Assembly: GCA_020073145.1 (NCBI GenBank)
Contig: JAIQFS010000006.1
Coordinates: 62,001-126,000 of the forward strand
Source of the DNA: Terriglobia bacterium
GTDB lineage: Bacteria; Acidobacteriota; Terriglobia; Bryobacterales; Bryobacteraceae
DNA: 64,000 bases
Direction: 5' to 3'
Shown here: in pieces, positions 46,235 to 57,291 of the stretch
Numbering within the stretch: the stretch's first letter is position 1
Layout: the number at the start of each line of letters is the position of its first letter
The notes under the pieces: generated by a model
The model's database searches: none
What the model saw: the letters and a program-made list of their open reading frames with translations, nothing else
What the model was told of the DNA's origin: nothing
Made by a program: the position numbers and the translations under genes

Positions 46235-46552
46235 ATGAAGATTCGTCCGCTTTACGATCGCATTGTGGTCAAACGGATCGAGGAGAAGGAGCAGATGCAG
46301 GGCGGCCTGTACATTCCGGATACGGCCAAGGAAAAGCCCCAGGAGGGTGAAGTCGTCGCCGTGGGCAAAGGCAAGCGCCTGGAAGACGGCAAAGTGATTG
46401 CACTGGACGTGCAGCCGGGCGATCGGATTCTGTTCGGCAAGTATTCCGGCAGCGACATCAAGCTGGACAGCGAAGAGTATCTGATCATGCGTGAGGACGA
46501 GGTCCTCGGTATTCTCGAAAGCGCGCCGAAGACGGCGAAGAAAGCTTCCTAA
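46235..46552 (+). CDS. groES: co-chaperonin GroES
   Basis: 105 residues with the full GroES pattern: [15 protein letters not shown], the mobile loop [19 protein letters not shown], and [14 protein letters not shown]. It caps the GroEL chamber. An AGGAGGT site lies 10 bases before the ATG. It is the first gene of the groESL operon and is preceded by the CIRCE-like site. Confidence 0.97.
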   Translation: MKIRPLYDRIVVKRIEEKEQMQGGLYIPDTAKEKPQEGEVVAVGKGKRLEDGKVIALDVQPGDRILFGKYSGSDIKLDSEEYLIMREDEVLGILESAPKTAKKAS

Positions 46553-46563
46553 GGAGTCGATAG

Positions 46564-48192
<1,629 letters not shown>

Positions 48193-48218
48193 AGAGTCAC
48201 CGCAGGACTGAAACTTGG

Positions 48219-48250
48219 GCCGCGCTCCCGAAAGGGGGCGCGGCTTTTTT
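48219..48250 (+). terminator. terminator of groESL
   Basis: GCCGCGC-TCCC-GAAA-GGGG-GCGCGGC hairpin followed by T6. It lies 27 bases after the groEL stop. Confidence 0.9.
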
Positions 48251-48309
48251 GTTGTTGCTGAGCCGTCTTGACAGGCACCCCCGATTACAACCACAATGTG
48301 AGAGTAATC

Positions 48310-48639
48310 ATGCTGGGCGAGTTCGAATACCTGTTGCTGTCGGCGAGCGCGAGGCTCGGGGAAGAGGCTTACGGCGCCTCGATTCGCTCGGAAATCGAGA
48401 ATGCTACCGGACGCCGGTGTTCGATCGGAGCGCTTTATACGACGCTCGACCGGCTGGAGTCGAAGGGCTTGATCGAGACATGGATGGGCGATCCATCCCC
48501 GCAGCGGGGCGGGCGGCCCAAACGGAAGGTGCGGGTGACGTCGGCCGGGCGGAAAGCCGCCGGCGCGTTCTTTGACGCCGTGATGCGAGTGAGCCGCGGG
48601 GCCTCCTGGGCCACCCGCCCCGCCGGAGCCCGGCCATGA
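48310..48639 (+). CDS. PadR family transcriptional regulator
   Basis: About 109 residues. Winged-helix PadR pattern: LGEFEYLLLSASARLGEEAYG, CSIGALYTTLDRLESKGLIE, and RPKRKVRVTSAGRKA. In acidobacteria such PadR genes usually precede a transporter-like gene and repress it. ATG 48310 follows GAGAG; the GTG at 48298 is an alternative. It overlaps the next gene by 4 bases (ATGA). Confidence 0.92.
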   Translation: MLGEFEYLLLSASARLGEEAYGASIRSEIENATGRRCSIGALYTTLDRLESKGLIETWMGDPSPQRGGRPKRKVRVTSAGRKAAGAFFDAVMRVSRGASWATRPAGARP

Positions 48640-49457
48640 ACCGGTTGGGCAGGTGGCTGGTGGGCCAGCTGTGCCGCACGCTCGATCGCGACGAGCGGGA
48701 CGCCGTGCTCGGGGACTTGGCGGAAACTGGGGCGGCCGCTTCGCGGGCGCTGCCCGAGGTCTGCGGCCTGGTCGTGCGGCGACACGCGTCGTATTGGCGA
48801 GACTGGCGGCCGTGGCTGGCGCTCGTGGGATTCGTCTTACCGGTCGGATGGATGCTCACCGGCGCATCGCAACGGTTGGGCAGCGGATTCGAGTATCAAC
48901 TGTGGCTCGCGCGCAATTCCGCCTTCATCGACCAGGCGATTCTGCATACGGGCGCCAGCTTCGGCCCAGGCCTGCTATTTCTGGCGTCGGGTTCGATGGT
49001 GCTGTTGGGCTGGGCGTGGGTGAGCGGCTACGTGCTGGGAGCGCTCTCGCGGCGCACCCTGGCGATTAACGGAACTCTGTTCTGCGCCGGATTGCTGATT
49101 CTGGCATGGCTGGAAGGGTTGCCCAGGTTCCACCAGACCGTCACCGGCACGGTCATTCCAGGGCAACGGGACGGTTTCGCGATGGTTCTGCAGATCGTCC
49201 TGGTTCTGCTCCCCGCGATTCTGGGGATGCGGCAGGGACTCCAGCCGGCCCCCGGCCCTCTCGTCCGAGCGCTGCTCTGGGTGTCGGCGCTTGCCGCTGC
49301 ACTGGCGCCCACCGGTTGGGCATGGCTACCGCCAGGGGCGAACTGGAGGGTCCAGCTGCTGTTGCTCCCCATTTATTGGCCGCTCACCTACTTAGTTGCG
49401 ACGGCCGCCTGGCGCAGCCGCGCCCCAAGACGGCCGGATCCGTGGGCCCGGCCCTGA
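48636..49457 (+). CDS. PadR-linked membrane protein
   Basis: 273 residues. The first 55 residues (CRTLDRDERDAVLGDLAETG) resemble the permease-prefix domain placed before acidobacterial ABC permeases. Seven or so hydrophobic segments follow, but no FtsX/MacB permease domain is visible. It is translationally coupled with the PadR gene, which probably controls it. Confidence 0.7.
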   Translation: MNRLGRWLVGQLCRTLDRDERDAVLGDLAETGAAASRALPEVCGLVVRRHASYWRDWRPWLALVGFVLPVGWMLTGASQRLGSGFEYQLWLARNSAFIDQAILHTGASFGPGLLFLASGSMVLLGWAWVSGYVLGALSRRTLAINGTLFCAGLLILAWLEGLPRFHQTVTGTVIPGQRDGFAMVLQIVLVLLPAILGMRQGLQPAPGPLVRALLWVSALAAALAPTGWAWLPPGANWRVQLLLLPIYWPLTYLVATAAWRSRAPRRPDPWARP

Positions 49458-49583
49458 CTAACGGAAGATAGCATTCCTCCGCTAATTAACCTTTAGGGAT
49501 TAGACCTGTCGATCAGAAACCCTTACGATCAGGCAGAGACCTCCAGGAGGGCCCGGCCCACACTGGCGTAAAGCGAGGCTGGA

Positions 49584-50393
49584 ATGGATTTAAGACTCAT
49601 CTTCTTTTGTACGACGATTGGAGCCCTGGTAGGCACCATCGTCGGCGTTCTTCTGATGAACCGGAAGATCCGTCTGCCCATCACCGGGGCGGACCTTGCC
49701 GCGTTGCGCGGCAAGCTGGAGACGGCGGAGTCCTCGCTGGCTACAGCCACCGCCAGCCTCGAAGGCCTGCAGAAGCAGATCGCGGAACGAGACCAGACCA
49801 TTCAGCAGAATGCGGACGAGCTGAAGAAGCAGCAGGAGCGGTTCGATCTGGCCTTGGCCAGCGCCGAGAAGGACAAGGCCCAGCGTTCCGGCGTAGAGCA
49901 GCGGTCTCAGGAGTTGAACGCGGAGATTGCCACGCTCAAGGAACTGCGCGGCGACGCGGAGCGCAAGCTGGAGGAAGCGATCAAGCTGGCCGCGGAGCAG
50001 TACGACGCCCAGAAACGGCAGATCCAGGCGCTCACCGAGCAGGTCAGCGGACTTCTCGCGGAATCAGCCGCACTGAGCCGCTTCCGGGAGCAGGAAAGCC
50101 TGCACCGAACTTCGTTGGAAGCGCAATTGAGCGGCGCGCATCAGAGGGTGGAACAACTCACCCAACAGATTTCCGAGCTGGAAAAAGAGCGGTCGCAATT
50201 CGATAATAAGCTGCAAGAAGAGCGGCTATCGGCGGCCCGGGGGATGGAACTGCTGGTAATGGCGCAGGAAAACTTCTCGCGCGTCCTCAAGCAAGTGCCG
50301 GCAAACGGCAATGGCCACGTTGTGAAAGCCGTCGCGATCAGCGAGGAAGAGCACAGCGAGATGCCGGACGGACACCCCGTCGCCGCTGATTAG
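49584..50393 (+). CDS. membrane-anchored coiled-coil protein
   Basis: 269 residues. One N-terminal membrane helix (IFFCTTIGALVGTIVGVLLM), then about 190 residues of heptad-like, Gln/Glu/Lys-rich coiled coil (LKKQQERFDLALASAEKDK). The arrangement resembles the N-terminus of RmuC but the nuclease domain is absent. Probable structural or scaffolding role; not recognised further. Flanked by gaps on both sides. Confidence 0.6.
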   Translation: MDLRLIFFCTTIGALVGTIVGVLLMNRKIRLPITGADLAALRGKLETAESSLATATASLEGLQKQIAERDQTIQQNADELKKQQERFDLALASAEKDKAQRSGVEQRSQELNAEIATLKELRGDAERKLEEAIKLAAEQYDAQKRQIQALTEQVSGLLAESAALSRFREQESLHRTSLEAQLSGAHQRVEQLTQQISELEKERSQFDNKLQEERLSAARGMELLVMAQENFSRVLKQVPANGNGHVVKAVAISEEEHSEMPDGHPVAAD

Positions 50394-50458
50394 CTTCGAC
50401 GGCTTACCTGGAAATCCTGCGGCCCGATGGGCCGCCCTACCATCCCTTCCAGGAACCT

Positions 50459-52375
50459 CTACGGCAACGCGAACACGTCGAGCGTATCGGTGGCGATGAC
50501 GGCCACGTATTGCTTGCCATTTTTGCCTTCATAGGTCATAGGGTTGGCGTTGGCGGTGCGCGCCAGCTTGGCGGCCCACAACTCCCTGCCGGTTTTGGCG
50601 TCAAAGGCGCGGAGGCGGCTGTCGTTGGTCGCTCCGATAAACACCAGGCCGCCGGCCGTGACCGTCGGCCCGGCGCTGCCCGCGCTGCCGGCGTTCTGCT
50701 TGCCCTCCGGCAACCCTTCGACCAGGCCCAGCGGCACCTGCCAGGCGATGTCGCCCGTGTTGGCGTTCACCGCGGTCAGCCGGGCCCATGGCGGTTTCTG
50801 GCACGGCCAGTTGCCGATCGTCTTCCCGTTGGCGTCGCGCACGGTGGCGCTGAAGCCATGATAGGGACCAGGGCCGTCCACGCTGGCTCGGTCGTAAACC
50901 TGCGTCGAGCCTTCCGTGCCGCGGCCGTAGTTGCCGCCGTCTTTCTTTTTCTCCACCCAACCGGTCAGCGCGCCATCGTGGCTTTGTACGAACACGTATC
51001 CGGAATTGGGATCGGTGGCGCTACCGCCCCAGTTGACGCCGCCGGTGCCGCCGGGAAACTGGATGGTGCTCTTGGGCGGCGCGCCGTCTTCATGGAACAG
51101 AAACGGAGTGAACGGTCCTTCGTTATAGAAGCCGCCGTTCTTCTCGTAGACTTCCTGGCACGCCTTGGCGTGTTCGGGAGTCGTGTCCTCGGCGGTAACC
51201 ATGTCTTCCTTCTTGAAGGTGACCCGGGCGAGCGCCGGCGGCTTCACCGGGAACGGCTGCGTGGGCGAATACCACTCGCCGGGCACGTCGCCCTTGGGCA
51301 CCGGCCGTTCTTCCACGCCGAAGACGGGCTTGCCCGTCACGCGATCGAGGATGAACATCCAGCTGGTCTTGCCGACGGCCGTCAGCGCCGGAATCTTCTT
51401 GCCGTTAACCGTGATATCGACCAGGCCGGGCGCGGGCGGCAGGTCGGAATCCCAGAGGTCATGGTGGACGGTCTGGAAAAACCACTTCAGCTTGCCGGTC
51501 TCGGCGTCCAGCGCCACCACCGAATTGCCGAACAGGTTGGCGCCCGGGCGATCGCCGCCGTAGTAGTTGGCGGCCGGCCCGCCGATGGGCAGGTAGACAA
51601 TGCCGCGCTGCTCGTCGACGGTCATGTGCCAGCCCCAGACATTGGTGCCGGAGCGGCCTTTCCAGCCCTCATCGAGCCAGGTCTCGTGCCCGGTTTCACC
51701 GGGCTGGGGCACCGAGTGAAAGTCCCATAGCTTGGCGCCGGTACGGGCGTCATAGGCGCGCGAATCGCCCGACGGGCCGATGGGCACTTCGCCGAGGGTG
51801 GCTCCGATGATGGCGATGTTCTTGTAGATCACGGGCACGCCGGTCCACGGCACCACCATGTCTACTGCACCCTCTTTGCCGAAGCCGGGGTCGACCTTGC
51901 CCGTATTGGCGTTCAGCGCAATCAAATTACGGCCGGCCGTAAACAGGATGCGCGGCGGATTGTCCTTGTCGCCCGGCCAATAGGCTACGCCGCGAGAGGT
52001 GGCCTGGCCGCGATCCAAGGTGTAGCGCCAGGTCTCCTTGCCGGTCTCCGGATCGAGCGCCACAATGCGGTTGCCGGCGGGCAGGTACATGACGCCGTGG
52101 ACTACGATGGGCGTGGCCTCGGAAGATACGCCGCCCCCGCCCGGCGCCGCGGCCGGAGTCTCGCCGCGCAGCGAGAACGACCAGGCCTGCGTCAGGTTGG
52201 CGACATTCTTGGTGTTGATTTGCGAGAGCGGCGAATAGCGGGTAGCGGCCAGATCTCGGTCGTACGCCGGCCAATCGGCGTTGGATGTTTTGCCCGACTG
52301 CCCCAGGAGTGCCAGTGCCCCTCCGCAGCCGGCCAGAATCACGATCCACGGGAGACGTGTCACTAGTTCCTCCAA
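50459..52375 (-). CDS. PQQ-dependent quinoprotein dehydrogenase
   Basis: 638 residues. Signal-anchor-like N-terminus, then an eight-bladed propeller with PQQ/Trp-docking repeats: DWPAYDRDLAATRYSPL, NRIVALDPETGKETWRYTL, NSVVALDAETGKLKWFFQ, RLRAFDAKTGRELWAAK. FQTVHHDLWDSDLPPAP is typical of the glucose/polyol dehydrogenase branch. It would oxidise a sugar or alcohol in the periplasm and pass electrons to quinone or cytochrome. No PQQ synthesis genes are present in the window. Confidence 0.9.
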   Translation of the reverse strand: MEELVTRLPWIVILAGCGGALALLGQSGKTSNADWPAYDRDLAATRYSPLSQINTKNVANLTQAWSFSLRGETPAAAPGGGGVSSEATPIVVHGVMYLPAGNRIVALDPETGKETWRYTLDRGQATSRGVAYWPGDKDNPPRILFTAGRNLIALNANTGKVDPGFGKEGAVDMVVPWTGVPVIYKNIAIIGATLGEVPIGPSGDSRAYDARTGAKLWDFHSVPQPGETGHETWLDEGWKGRSGTNVWGWHMTVDEQRGIVYLPIGGPAANYYGGDRPGANLFGNSVVALDAETGKLKWFFQTVHHDLWDSDLPPAPGLVDITVNGKKIPALTAVGKTSWMFILDRVTGKPVFGVEERPVPKGDVPGEWYSPTQPFPVKPPALARVTFKKEDMVTAEDTTPEHAKACQEVYEKNGGFYNEGPFTPFLFHEDGAPPKSTIQFPGGTGGVNWGGSATDPNSGYVFVQSHDGALTGWVEKKKDGGNYGRGTEGSTQVYDRASVDGPGPYHGFSATVRDANGKTIGNWPCQKPPWARLTAVNANTGDIAWQVPLGLVEGLPEGKQNAGSAGSAGPTVTAGGLVFIGATNDSRLRAFDAKTGRELWAAKLARTANANPMTYEGKNGKQYVAVIATDTLDVFALP

Positions 52376-52446
52376 CCAGGGAGCGCGGCGTGACCGCGCG
52401 ACTCGCTCAGTATATCAGGGTGGGCTGGAGCTTTCGAAACGTCGCG

Positions 52447-54318
52447 CTACTGTACGGCGATGAACAAACTTTGCGAACCGGCAACGCCGCCTTGTGTGAA
52501 AGTCAACGGTACGGCGGCCCCGGCGGCCACGTTGGGAACCACCAGATTGATCTGATAGAGCCCGATGTACCCCGGCACCAACCCCTGGTACAGCACGTTG
52601 GCCGGAATCCCTCCGATCGAGAACTGCGCGGGTGTGGTCAGGGTGTCGAGTTGTTGGACAATCTGACCGGCATCGATGTTGGGGGTCACCGAACCGAAGC
52701 CTACACCGAACAAAACGATGATGTCCCCAGCATGCGCGGGGCGCGAGTTGACGCCGGATACTGCGCCGGCCGGCATGACGAAGGTCGCGGTGGCGTCATT
52801 GTACTGAGCCGTGTACTGCTTGCCGGAAGCCAGCAATACGGAGGGTGCGTACAATCCCGGCTGGGTCGCATTCACCGTGACGGTAACGGGCGCGCTGGTG
52901 CCGGATGGGGTGCTCACCACCACCGGTTGCGGTCCCGGTCCGACATTCGACGGGACCTGCACGTTCACCAATCCGGCGCTGATGCCCGAGATGAAGCCGT
53001 TCTGTCCCCCCACGGTCACGGTCGTGTGGTCGAGCGAAATGGGGGCCTGGCTTCCGATGAAATCGGCCAAGGTCCAGGAGCGGGAGTCCGTGGCCAGGTT
53101 CGTGCCGTTGACTTCGATCCAGGATCCGGGAGCCACCGCGGAAAACGCGCCGAATTGGCTGGCGCTTCGGATGCTGGTAATGGAGGGCGCCGTGGTGGTC
53201 ACCGCGGGAGTCAGGACGCGGATCTCACTGTTCTGCGTGTCGGCGACATACACGTTTCCGGCGGAGTCCACCCTTAGAGCCGCGGGGAATTTGAGTTGGG
53301 CAAGAGTTGCGGGGCCGCCATCTCCGGCCGAGCCCGGCGTGCCGGTGCCGGCCACCGTATTGATGATGCCATCGGGCGTCACCACGCGAATGCGGCTATC
53401 GACGGTGTCGGCGATGTACAGATTGCCAGCCGCGTCCACGGCGATGCCCTTGGGGTGATTCAGCGAGGCTTTCGTCGCCAGCCCACCGTCGCCGGAATAG
53501 GCATTGACCCCATTGCCCGCCACAGTGGTGATGGTGCCGCCGCCGGCCGTGATCTTGCGAATGACTCCGTTGTTGCTGTCGGCGACGTAGAAGTTGCCCT
53601 GAGCGTCGATCGTCAGCCCGGTTGGATTGTTGAGTTGTGCGAAGCTGGCCGGACCTCCGTCTCCCAAATAGCCGCCGGTGCCACTACCCGCAAACGTGCT
53701 GATGGTGCCATTGGTCGCGATCTTCCGGATGATATGATTGCCGGCCTCCGCGACGTAGACATTTCCAGCCGCATCCAACGCCAGACCGATGGGATTGTTC
53801 AGGGTCGCGGTGGTGGCCGGGTTCCCATCGCCGCTATATCCCCCGGTGCCGTTGCCGGCGATCGTGGTGATGCCGCCGCCGGAGGCCACCTTCTTGACTT
53901 CGTGGTTGGCGGTGTCGGAGAAGTAGAGATTCCCGCCGCTATCCAGCGCCAGGCCGCAGGGAGTCCGGATGGCGGCTGCCGTCGCGGTGGCGCCCGAGTC
54001 GCCAGCGGTTCCCGTGCCTACCGCCGTGCTGATGTTGCCGCCCATGGCCATTTTGCGCACGCGGTAGTTTAACTGGTCGCCGATGTAAAGGTTGCCCGAA
54101 CCATCCAACAACAGGGCGCACGGGGCGTTGATCTGGGCGGCCGTGGCCGGCCCGCCGTCCCCCGCAAAGCCGCCGGTGCCGGTACCGGCCACCGTTGCAA
54201 TCGTGTAGGCCGGAACTTGAGATCGGCCGATCCCCGGGACCAACAACAAGCCGAGGCCGGCCAGCACTGCCAACATCCCTGTGTTCCGAAACGGCTCACC
54301 TGTGCCACTGATTCTCAT
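52447..54318 (-). CDS. exported six-blade NHL-type propeller with 'Solibacter' C-terminal domain
   Basis: 623 residues. After a signal peptide, six repeats of about 55 residues carry PxGLALDxxGNLYxxD (for example CGLALDSGGNLYFSDTANH, IGLALDAAGNVYVAEAGNH), forming one NHL propeller (about 30-370). The C-terminal 240 residues (GSWIEVNGTNLA, VNVQVPSNVGPGPQ, GDIIVLFGVGFGSVTP, YQINLVVPNVAAG) match the domain known as TIGR03437, abundant in Solibacter. Probably a cell-surface or secreted binding protein. Met at 54318 starts the signal peptide; upstream in-frame codons are not protein-like. Confidence 0.88.
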   Translation of the reverse strand: MRISGTGEPFRNTGMLAVLAGLGLLLVPGIGRSQVPAYTIATVAGTGTGGFAGDGGPATAAQINAPCALLLDGSGNLYIGDQLNYRVRKMAMGGNISTAVGTGTAGDSGATATAAAIRTPCGLALDSGGNLYFSDTANHEVKKVASGGGITTIAGNGTGGYSGDGNPATTATLNNPIGLALDAAGNVYVAEAGNHIIRKIATNGTISTFAGSGTGGYLGDGGPASFAQLNNPTGLTIDAQGNFYVADSNNGVIRKITAGGGTITTVAGNGVNAYSGDGGLATKASLNHPKGIAVDAAGNLYIADTVDSRIRVVTPDGIINTVAGTGTPGSAGDGGPATLAQLKFPAALRVDSAGNVYVADTQNSEIRVLTPAVTTTAPSITSIRSASQFGAFSAVAPGSWIEVNGTNLATDSRSWTLADFIGSQAPISLDHTTVTVGGQNGFISGISAGLVNVQVPSNVGPGPQPVVVSTPSGTSAPVTVTVNATQPGLYAPSVLLASGKQYTAQYNDATATFVMPAGAVSGVNSRPAHAGDIIVLFGVGFGSVTPNIDAGQIVQQLDTLTTPAQFSIGGIPANVLYQGLVPGYIGLYQINLVVPNVAAGAAVPLTFTQGGVAGSQSLFIAVQ

Positions 54319-54463
54319 GGGTCGATATTCCACCAAGGCAGATGGTATCTCACTATCGCAGAGATTCGCTAGACGGCCTCCGGGCTCCTCAGGTTTCCGT
54401 GTAAATTCCCGCGCCTCCCGGGAGCGCGTCTGTGGGATGATGGCTCCGTCGCCGCCGTTACAG

Positions 54464-55213
54464 ATGAAACCCGTTCTCGCCGCGATTCTCGGATTGGCGC
54501 CGGTGTTGCTCGGACAGGACGCCCGCCAAATCGTCCAGGAATCCCAACAGCGAGGCCAGGTTCGTTCGGAACGGTACGAAGGGCGTCTGCAGGTCTTCGA
54601 AGCCGGCAAGACCATCGCCGAGAAACGCTGGCAATACCAGCGGCTGGGCTCCTACGGCGCCAGTCAATCGGTGCTGCGGTTCACGGCGCCTCCCGAGGTG
54701 AAGGGAGTGGCACTGCTGGTGCTCAATCATCCGGATCGCGCATCGGACCAATGGATGTGGACCCCGGCCATCGGCCGAGAACGCCGCATCGCACTGCAGG
54801 ACCGTTCCACGCGCTTCTTTGGAACCGATTTCAGTTTCGAAGATCTGGAAGAGCGGGACGTGAATCAATTCGAGTACAAGCTGCTGGGCGAGGAGACGCT
54901 CGACGGTGTTCGCTGCTGGCGCATCGAGACTCGCCCGCAGAAATCGAAGACCTCGCAGTACACGTCTTCGGTGGTCTGGATCCGGCAGCCGGACTACGTT
55001 CCCGCGCAACTGGAGTCCTTCCTCAAAGACCAGGTGGTCCGCCGATTGCGCTATTCGCGCATTGAAAAGATTCAAGGCATCTGGATCGCGCGCACGCTCG
55101 AGATGACGGATCTGCGCCGCAAGAGCCGCACGGTCCTCGAACTGGACAAGTTGGAATTCGACCTTCCGATGCAGCCGGACGACTTCACAGTGCCCGCGCT
55201 GCGGAGGGAATAG
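54464..55213 (+). CDS. outer-membrane lipoprotein-sorting (LolA-like) protein
   Basis: 249 residues. Signal peptide (LAAILGLAPVLLGQDA) then a LolA/LolB-like half-barrel of the PF17131 kind: VALLVLNHPDRASDQWMWTP, RFFGTDFSFEDLEERDVNQF, VVWIRQPDYVPAQLE. Such proteins are usually paired with RND-type exporters, but none is adjacent. ATG 54464 starts the signal peptide. A terminator-like hairpin follows. Confidence 0.82.
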   Translation: MKPVLAAILGLAPVLLGQDARQIVQESQQRGQVRSERYEGRLQVFEAGKTIAEKRWQYQRLGSYGASQSVLRFTAPPEVKGVALLVLNHPDRASDQWMWTPAIGRERRIALQDRSTRFFGTDFSFEDLEERDVNQFEYKLLGEETLDGVRCWRIETRPQKSKTSQYTSSVVWIRQPDYVPAQLESFLKDQVVRRLRYSRIEKIQGIWIARTLEMTDLRRKSRTVLELDKLEFDLPMQPDDFTVPALRRE

Positions 55214-55224
55214 GGCTGCTGGCA

Positions 55225-55251
55225 GCGAGGTCATCCTCGCGGAGCGTTTTT
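55225..55251 (+). terminator. terminator-like hairpin
   Basis: GCGAGG-TCAT-CCTCGC (55225-55240) is a perfect 6-bp stem; T5 comes six bases later. It follows the LolA-like gene stop closely. The gap before the T-run makes it weaker than a standard terminator. Confidence 0.4.
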
Positions 55252-55290
55252 GGGTCACTGTGGTGTCGTCATGTAGCACAATAGCGGGTA

Positions 55291-57252
55291 GTGCCAGCGT
55301 TCTATGTTAGTTCGGTGCGCGAATTTCTGGAGCAGGCTCCGGAACACATGGTCGGCCGATTGACGACGTGTGCCAGTGAGTCCCACTTCTTCCAGCAGCT
55401 TCACACGCAGACCAGTTCTTGGCTCCAACAAACTGAGATACTGCAGAACGCTCTGCGACAGGCCGTCGCCTCGACAGAGACGGAGTCATGGAGCGTTTTG
55501 CTGGAATACCCAATTCCTCGCAGAGGTAAGAGAATCGATACTGTTCTGCTCCTGCCGGGATGCGTTCTTGTGATCGAGTTTAAGTGTGGGGCAACATCCT
55601 ACGAGCGATCCGCATTAGCTCAGGTTGAAGACTACTGCCTTGATTTGCGGGATTTTCACCGCGAATCTCGGAACCTGGTGATCGTTCCCCTGCTGGTTGC
55701 TACCGATGGCCCGCAAACCGACGTACCCACAGAGGATGATACCGACCAGGTGCGTCAGGCCTGGTGCGCAAACAAGGAAGACCTAGCTGAGAAGGTGCTG
55801 CTTTGTTCTAGCAAATGTCGTGGCGAGTCATCTCCCGAACGTGATCGGTGGAATGGAGGCGAATATCTGCCTACCCCGACCATTATCGAAGCGGCTCAGG
55901 CGTTGTACGCCGGTCACAATGTACGGGAGATCTCCCGTTGCCATGCCGGAGTAGACAACCTTACCGAGACTTCCGATGCGGTAATTCAGCTCGTTGATGA
56001 AGCTCGTGTTCAGGCGAGGAAGCTCATCTGTTTCGTTACCGGTATCCCTGGAGCCGGCAAGACTCTGGCGGGCTTGAATGTCGTCCACAACCACAGCCTT
56101 CACCAAGATGACTTGGGGGTGTTTCTTTCGGGCAACGGCCCTTTGGTGCGGGTCCTGACTGAGGCACTGGCTCGCGATCACCGGGCTCGGACGAAGTCGA
56201 CTCTCACTGAATCGAAACGACGTGTCGGGACATTCGTGCAGAACGTGCACCGCTTCATCGGCGAGTACTTTGCCCAACCCGATAGAGTGCCCGCTGATCA
56301 CGTCGTCGTATTCGACGAGGCCCAGCGTGCTTGGAATGTCGAGCAATCTCTCCGGAAGTTCAAGCGCAACTTCTCTGAGCCTCAGATCATGCTTGAAGTC
56401 ATGGACCGACATTCGGATTGGTCGGTAATCGTGGCATTGGTCGGCATGGGTCAGGAAATCAACACGGGTGAGGCGGGTCTTGGAGAGTGGGGACGTGCTC
56501 TGGTGGGACAATTCCGTCATTGGCTCGTGGCCGTTTCGCCGGAACTCCTTCTCAGGCAGGAAGATGGTCAAGGGTTGTTCCCTGCCGTGCCGGCTGAGAC
56601 TGCGATTCGCAAGGTTCCCAGCCTTCACCTTAACGTGACCCTACGATCATTCAAGGGCCAGCAGCTTTCAGAGTTTGTGAACGCTGTACTGACTCAGGAT
56701 GTTAAGCTGGCTCGCACCTTATTGCGGAATCTCGATCAGTACCCGATCGCAATGACGCGATCTCTAGAAGGAGCCCGTCAATGGCTTCGGAATCATCAAC
56801 GCGGAACACGGCGCACGGGACTCGTCGCGAGCAGCGGCGGCCGACGTCTGCTGGCCTACGGGCTCGATGTAACAACCGACCTCGATGTAGAGAATTGGTT
56901 TCTCAACTCGAAGAATGACGTTCGTTCTTCGTTTTTTCTCGAAGTGCCTGCAACGGAGTTCGGTATTCAAGGTCTCGAACTGGACTGGGCCGGCTTGTGC
57001 TGGGACGGAGACCTTGTGCCGCAACACGATGGCTGGCTGTGTCGAAAATTCCGAGGCACATCGTGGCAACAAGTTCGGGACGAACAGAGCCAGCACTACG
57101 TTATCAATAAGTACCGGGTCTTGTTGACTCGGGCTAGGGAAGGCATGGTGATCTGGGTTCCGTCCGGAAGCACACAGGACTCAACGCGAGTGCCGGAGAC
57201 TTACGACAAGATCGCGGTCTACTTGAAGTCTTGTGGTGTTCCTGAATTTTAG
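55291..57252 (+). CDS. PD-(D/E)XK nuclease / superfamily 1 helicase fusion (DUF2075 type)
   Basis: 653 residues. The N-terminal domain (about 60-190) has RIDTVLLL (Asp83) and VIEFKCG (Glu96, Lys98), a PD-(D/E)XK nuclease pattern. The helicase part (DUF2075-like) has Walker A GIPGAGKT (251-258), Walker B FDEAQ (341-345) and motif VI NKYRVLLTRAREG near 615. Similar proteins occur in defence islands. GTG start. The gene is less GC-rich than its neighbours, with no partner on the same strand, suggesting transfer as a single-gene unit. Confidence 0.82.
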   Translation: MPAFYVSSVREFLEQAPEHMVGRLTTCASESHFFQQLHTQTSSWLQQTEILQNALRQAVASTETESWSVLLEYPIPRRGKRIDTVLLLPGCVLVIEFKCGATSYERSALAQVEDYCLDLRDFHRESRNLVIVPLLVATDGPQTDVPTEDDTDQVRQAWCANKEDLAEKVLLCSSKCRGESSPERDRWNGGEYLPTPTIIEAAQALYAGHNVREISRCHAGVDNLTETSDAVIQLVDEARVQARKLICFVTGIPGAGKTLAGLNVVHNHSLHQDDLGVFLSGNGPLVRVLTEALARDHRARTKSTLTESKRRVGTFVQNVHRFIGEYFAQPDRVPADHVVVFDEAQRAWNVEQSLRKFKRNFSEPQIMLEVMDRHSDWSVIVALVGMGQEINTGEAGLGEWGRALVGQFRHWLVAVSPELLLRQEDGQGLFPAVPAETAIRKVPSLHLNVTLRSFKGQQLSEFVNAVLTQDVKLARTLLRNLDQYPIAMTRSLEGARQWLRNHQRGTRRTGLVASSGGRRLLAYGLDVTTDLDVENWFLNSKNDVRSSFFLEVPATEFGIQGLELDWAGLCWDGDLVPQHDGWLCRKFRGTSWQQVRDEQSQHYVINKYRVLLTRAREGMVIWVPSGSTQDSTRVPETYDKIAVYLKSCGVPEF

Positions 57253-57291
57253 CCGGAGAAGCCCGCAGCAGTGGGTTACTGTCCTGCTGCC

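Noticed and set aside
53200-54200. Tandem DNA repeats of about 165 bases
   Set aside because: They are explained by the repeated blades of the NHL propeller protein and have diverged.
54282-54296. TGTTCCGAAACGG similar to the dyad near the XRE/S24 regulator
   Set aside because: It is inside coding sequence, has a different spacer length and the right arm is incomplete.
54319-54615. Upstream extension of the propeller protein
   Set aside because: The extension lacks similarity to an export signal, while Met at 54318 begins a normal signal peptide.
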